This document shows, piece after piece, positions 45,920 through 48,024 of a stretch of DNA of 48,024 nt. Position 1 is the stretch's first letter. Every line of letters starts with the position of its first letter. Location of the stretch: positions 1 through 48,024 of the forward strand of contig CAMBFS010000005.1 in the NCBI GenBank assembly GCA_945865755.1, given 5' to 3'. The translations under genes and the position numbers were made by a program. The notes under the pieces are model-generated. The model was not told the DNA's origin. It saw nothing but the letters and a program-made list of their open reading frames with translations, and ran no database searches. Origin of the DNA: Klebsiella pneumoniae (GTDB lineage Bacteria; Desulfobacterota; Binatia; Bin18).

Positions 45920-47845
45920 TTATAACGGGGTATTGAGCAACGCTTCTTGATTCACAGTGATCGTCGCCTGTTTTTTGAGGTTCTTAAGAAAATCTTCTAG
46001 GACGGTTGATTGTTTCCGTTGTTGTAACTCCTTTTGCAGCTCCTCTTTCTTTTTCTCGAAGTCTGTGGTGTTGGCGGGCACTTTTTCTTTCAGCATGACC
46101 ACGAACGCTGTGCCACTCCAAAGGTAGGTCTGCGCGGGAAATGGCGATGCTGGGGTCAAGCGAAACGCCTCTTTCTTGAGGTCCGGCAGATTGCCCATCT
46201 TGGGAATGTATGACCCTTGACGCGTGAACAGCCCACTCTCCTCGACTTCGACTTTCGCTTCCGTCGCGACGGGGGCGAGATCCTTTTTTTCCTTTGCTTG
46301 GGTGAGCAGGGCCTCGGCTTTGGTTTTGGCTAACTGCTCGGCCTTCTCCGCGCGGAGGCGCTTTTCCACCTCGTCGGCGACTGCGGCGAAGTCTGGAATC
46401 TTGGATTCGACGCGTTCGCGGGGAGAGAGCAGATACCACGCTTCGCCAGCCAGCACCGGTTCGCCTACTTGATCAATCGCGAGATTGAAAGCGGCGTTGA
46501 TCAAGTCCGGTTGCTGACCAAGGTCCGGGAGTGATTCCTCGCGGCCGACCAAGGGGCTGTCCACGACGGTCAACCCGGCGCTTTGCGCGATGTCGGCGAG
46601 TTTCGCGCCAGCTTGAATCTTGCCCTGGTCTTGGATGGCCTGTTCGTGGGCGAGATCGCGCGCGCGCTCGCGAACTAACTCTTGGTGAATTTCCGCCCGC
46701 ACCTCATCTAGTGGACGTTCACGTTCGGCGTGGACTTCCTCCGCCTTGATAATGTGGAGACCAAATTGCGACTCGACGAGGTCGCTAATGGCGCCCGCCG
46801 ACAGGTTGAAGGCGGCCTCTTCGAAGGGTTTCACCATGCGTCCGCGTGGGAAGAAGCCAAGGTCACCACCCTTGGGCGCGGTCCCGGTGTCTTGGGAGTG
46901 CTCGGTCGCGAGCTTGGCGAAATCCTCGCCCGCGCGCGCGCGAGTGAGCACGCCAGTCGCGGTCTCGCGCACCTTGGCTTTGTCTTCCGCCGTCGCGCTA
47001 TCGGGATAGGAGAACAGAATGTGACGCGCGTGCACTTCGGCTGGCGTGGTGAAGCGGTCGGCCTTGTGGTCGTTGTAAAAGGTCTCTTCGTCTTGTGGGG
47101 TGACCTGCGCCTTGCTCTCGAAGTGGCTGCCAGGATAAGCGAGGTAGGCGAAGCGAATCCGTTCCGGCACGCGAAATGACTCGCTGTGAGTTTTGTAATA
47201 GTCCTCGCTCTCCTTCTTTTCGACCGTCACGGTGGCAAGTAAATCCGTCGAAGGGATTTTTATGAACGCGAGATTCAGTTTTTCGTTGTTCACCCGAAAT
47301 AGCTCCAAGGCTTCGTCGGTGGTGGCGGTCACGGCGTCGGACATCAAGCGTTCGACTTTCTTGCGCAGTAAGTCCTTTCTTTGTCCTTCCTCGAACTCCG
47401 CGACGGTGACGCGAGCGGACGCGAGAATGCGCTGGTATCGGGTCTGATCGAATTTTTCTCCCTCCAGAAAGACGGAAATCTTGCGGATCGACTCGCGGAG
47501 CTCGTCATCATCGACGGTAAATCCCACGCGGACCGCCTCTTGCTGTACGAGGGTGGCATTGATCAATTGATCGACGGCTTGCTGTTTGAGGTTGAGGGAC
47601 TGGAGCATGTCCGGCGTCAGTCGCTCTTTATAGACCTCTCGATAAGACGACTTCAGATTTTCGTAGGTTCGTTGAAAGTCACTGAGCGCGATCGGCTCGC
47701 CCTCCACGACCGCGATGCTATCAGGGATCGGAGCATCGTCGGAAAACGGGTTCCCGAACCCAAAAAAGATGAACACGAGGATAATAATGAGGAAAAGCAC
47801 CTGAATTATCCTGCCCTGTTTACGTTTCCGCATGGAATCAAGCAT
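45920..47845 (-). CDS. PpiD/SurA-like membrane-anchored peptidyl-prolyl isomerase
   Basis: A 641-aa PpiD-like foldase: short basic start (MRKRKQGRII), one membrane anchor (QVLFLIIILVFIFFGFGNPF), a SurA_N-type chaperone region (YENLKSSYREVYKERLTPDM to GEKFDQTRYQRILASARVTV), a parvulin domain (AEVHARHILFSYPDSATAED to GGDLGFFPRGRMVKPFEEAA and QFGLHIIKAEE) and a C-terminal chaperone part. It helps outer-membrane and secreted proteins fold at the periplasmic face of the membrane. The ATG at 47845 has AGGGGGA three to four bases upstream. The peroxiredoxin gene follows 10 bases downstream. Confidence 0.92.
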   Translation of the reverse strand: MLDSMRKRKQGRIIQVLFLIIILVFIFFGFGNPFSDDAPIPDSIAVVEGEPIALSDFQRTYENLKSSYREVYKERLTPDMLQSLNLKQQAVDQLINATLVQQEAVRVGFTVDDDELRESIRKISVFLEGEKFDQTRYQRILASARVTVAEFEEGQRKDLLRKKVERLMSDAVTATTDEALELFRVNNEKLNLAFIKIPSTDLLATVTVEKKESEDYYKTHSESFRVPERIRFAYLAYPGSHFESKAQVTPQDEETFYNDHKADRFTTPAEVHARHILFSYPDSATAEDKAKVRETATGVLTRARAGEDFAKLATEHSQDTGTAPKGGDLGFFPRGRMVKPFEEAAFNLSAGAISDLVESQFGLHIIKAEEVHAERERPLDEVRAEIHQELVRERARDLAHEQAIQDQGKIQAGAKLADIAQSAGLTVVDSPLVGREESLPDLGQQPDLINAAFNLAIDQVGEPVLAGEAWYLLSPRERVESKIPDFAAVADEVEKRLRAEKAEQLAKTKAEALLTQAKEKKDLAPVATEAKVEVEESGLFTRQGSYIPKMGNLPDLKKEAFRLTPASPFPAQTYLWSGTAFVVMLKEKVPANTTDFEKKKEELQKELQQRKQSTVLEDFLKNLKKQATITVNQEALLNTPL

Positions 47846-47929
47846 AAGTCCCCCTCTCCAATGATGAGTTAAGCCATAACTCACCGTTCGCTCATTTTGA
47901 GAACAACTTCTAAGAATTGCTAAACTGAG

Positions 47930-48024
47930 TTATTCCAATGGGTTAGAAACTATGGGGCGTGGCTCTATCAGAACTGCCCTCTTCAGGTTGGTGTCCACAT
48001 AGTCCTTGAACTCACTCGTTTCAT
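47930..48024 (-). CDS. C-terminal end of an unidentified gene (partial)
   Basis: At the right window edge a minus-strand frame reads ETSEFKDYVDTNLKRAV followed by LIEPRPIVSNPLE and a TAA stop. The amino-acid pattern looks coding, but only 30 residues are visible and I do not recognise the family. Confidence 0.3.
   Translation of the reverse strand, partial: ETSEFKDYVDTNLKRAVLIEPRPIVSNPLE

Overview
The window (48 kb) looks like a chromosome segment of an uncultured soil or sediment bacterium of deltaproteobacterial grade, most plausibly Candidatus Binatota or a near relative. This is an inference from gene content: yajC-secD-recJ, a DUF1302/DUF1329 outer-membrane pair, a family III CoA-transferase, a DUF711 protein, NTF2/SnoaL-like proteins and an amidohydrolase_2 enzyme. 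There is no rRNA, tRNA, phage, insertion-sequence transposase or CRISPR array that I can see.

Layout. 0-4.8 kb: yajC, secD, then recJ directly, with secF absent and only a 21-codon reading frame in its place; then a small excisionase-like HTH protein and a PmtA-like methyltransferase. 4.8-8.4 kb: an antitoxin/PIN pair with a frameshifted toxin, elongation factor P, an NTF2-like protein, a cupin, Fpg and a zinc-ribbon protein. 8.5-14 kb: a leftward zinc-type ABC uptake operon (small His/Cys secreted protein, outer-membrane protein, binding protein, ATPase, permease) diverging from a ZIP permease, with a Fur-family-like palindrome between them. 14-16 kb: a NarL-type response regulator and a REC-HisKA_3 kinase. 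16.3-18.1 kb: an SDR dehydrogenase followed by a Phd/PIN toxin-antitoxin cassette and a second, displaced 3' end of the SDR gene. 18.2-22.4 kb: a c-di-GMP-I riboswitch in front of a five-gene minor-pilin operon (GspH-like, FimT, PilV, PilW, PilX), closed by a strong terminator.

22.4-26.5 kb is a toxin-antitoxin island: RES/Xre, HicA/HicB, an orphan polymorphic-toxin-like gene with a possible immunity gene, a truncated RelE/RelB-like pair and an uncharacterised HicA-like/HicB-like pair. It is bounded on the right by the 3' end of an NTF2-like gene and on the left by a displaced copy of that same 3' end, the same arrangement as at the SDR gene. 26.5-38 kb carries a PPOX-type flavoprotein and a hypothetical gene between two 114-bp palindromic repeats, an HtrA protease, a HEAT-repeat protein, a winged-helix protein, DUF711, VanZ, amidohydrolase, CBS protein, zinc-type alcohol dehydrogenase, HMG-CoA lyase-like enzyme and an OmpA lipoprotein. 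38.4-48 kb: CoA-transferase, DUF1302 and DUF1329 proteins, a nickel permease, a TonB-like fragment, LarC, a peroxiredoxin whose catalytic residue is encoded by in-frame TGA (probable selenocysteine), and a PpiD/SurA-type foldase.

Two themes run across the window. First, intergenic regions repeatedly hold short tandem arrays with a 7-bp period; each array has its own heptamer, many are arranged as inverted pairs, and several contain the stop codons of neighbouring genes. Second, toxin-antitoxin cassettes sit exactly at the 3' ends of metabolic genes with a displaced copy of that 3' end on the far side, as seen for elements that integrate into gene ends, although no integrase is present.
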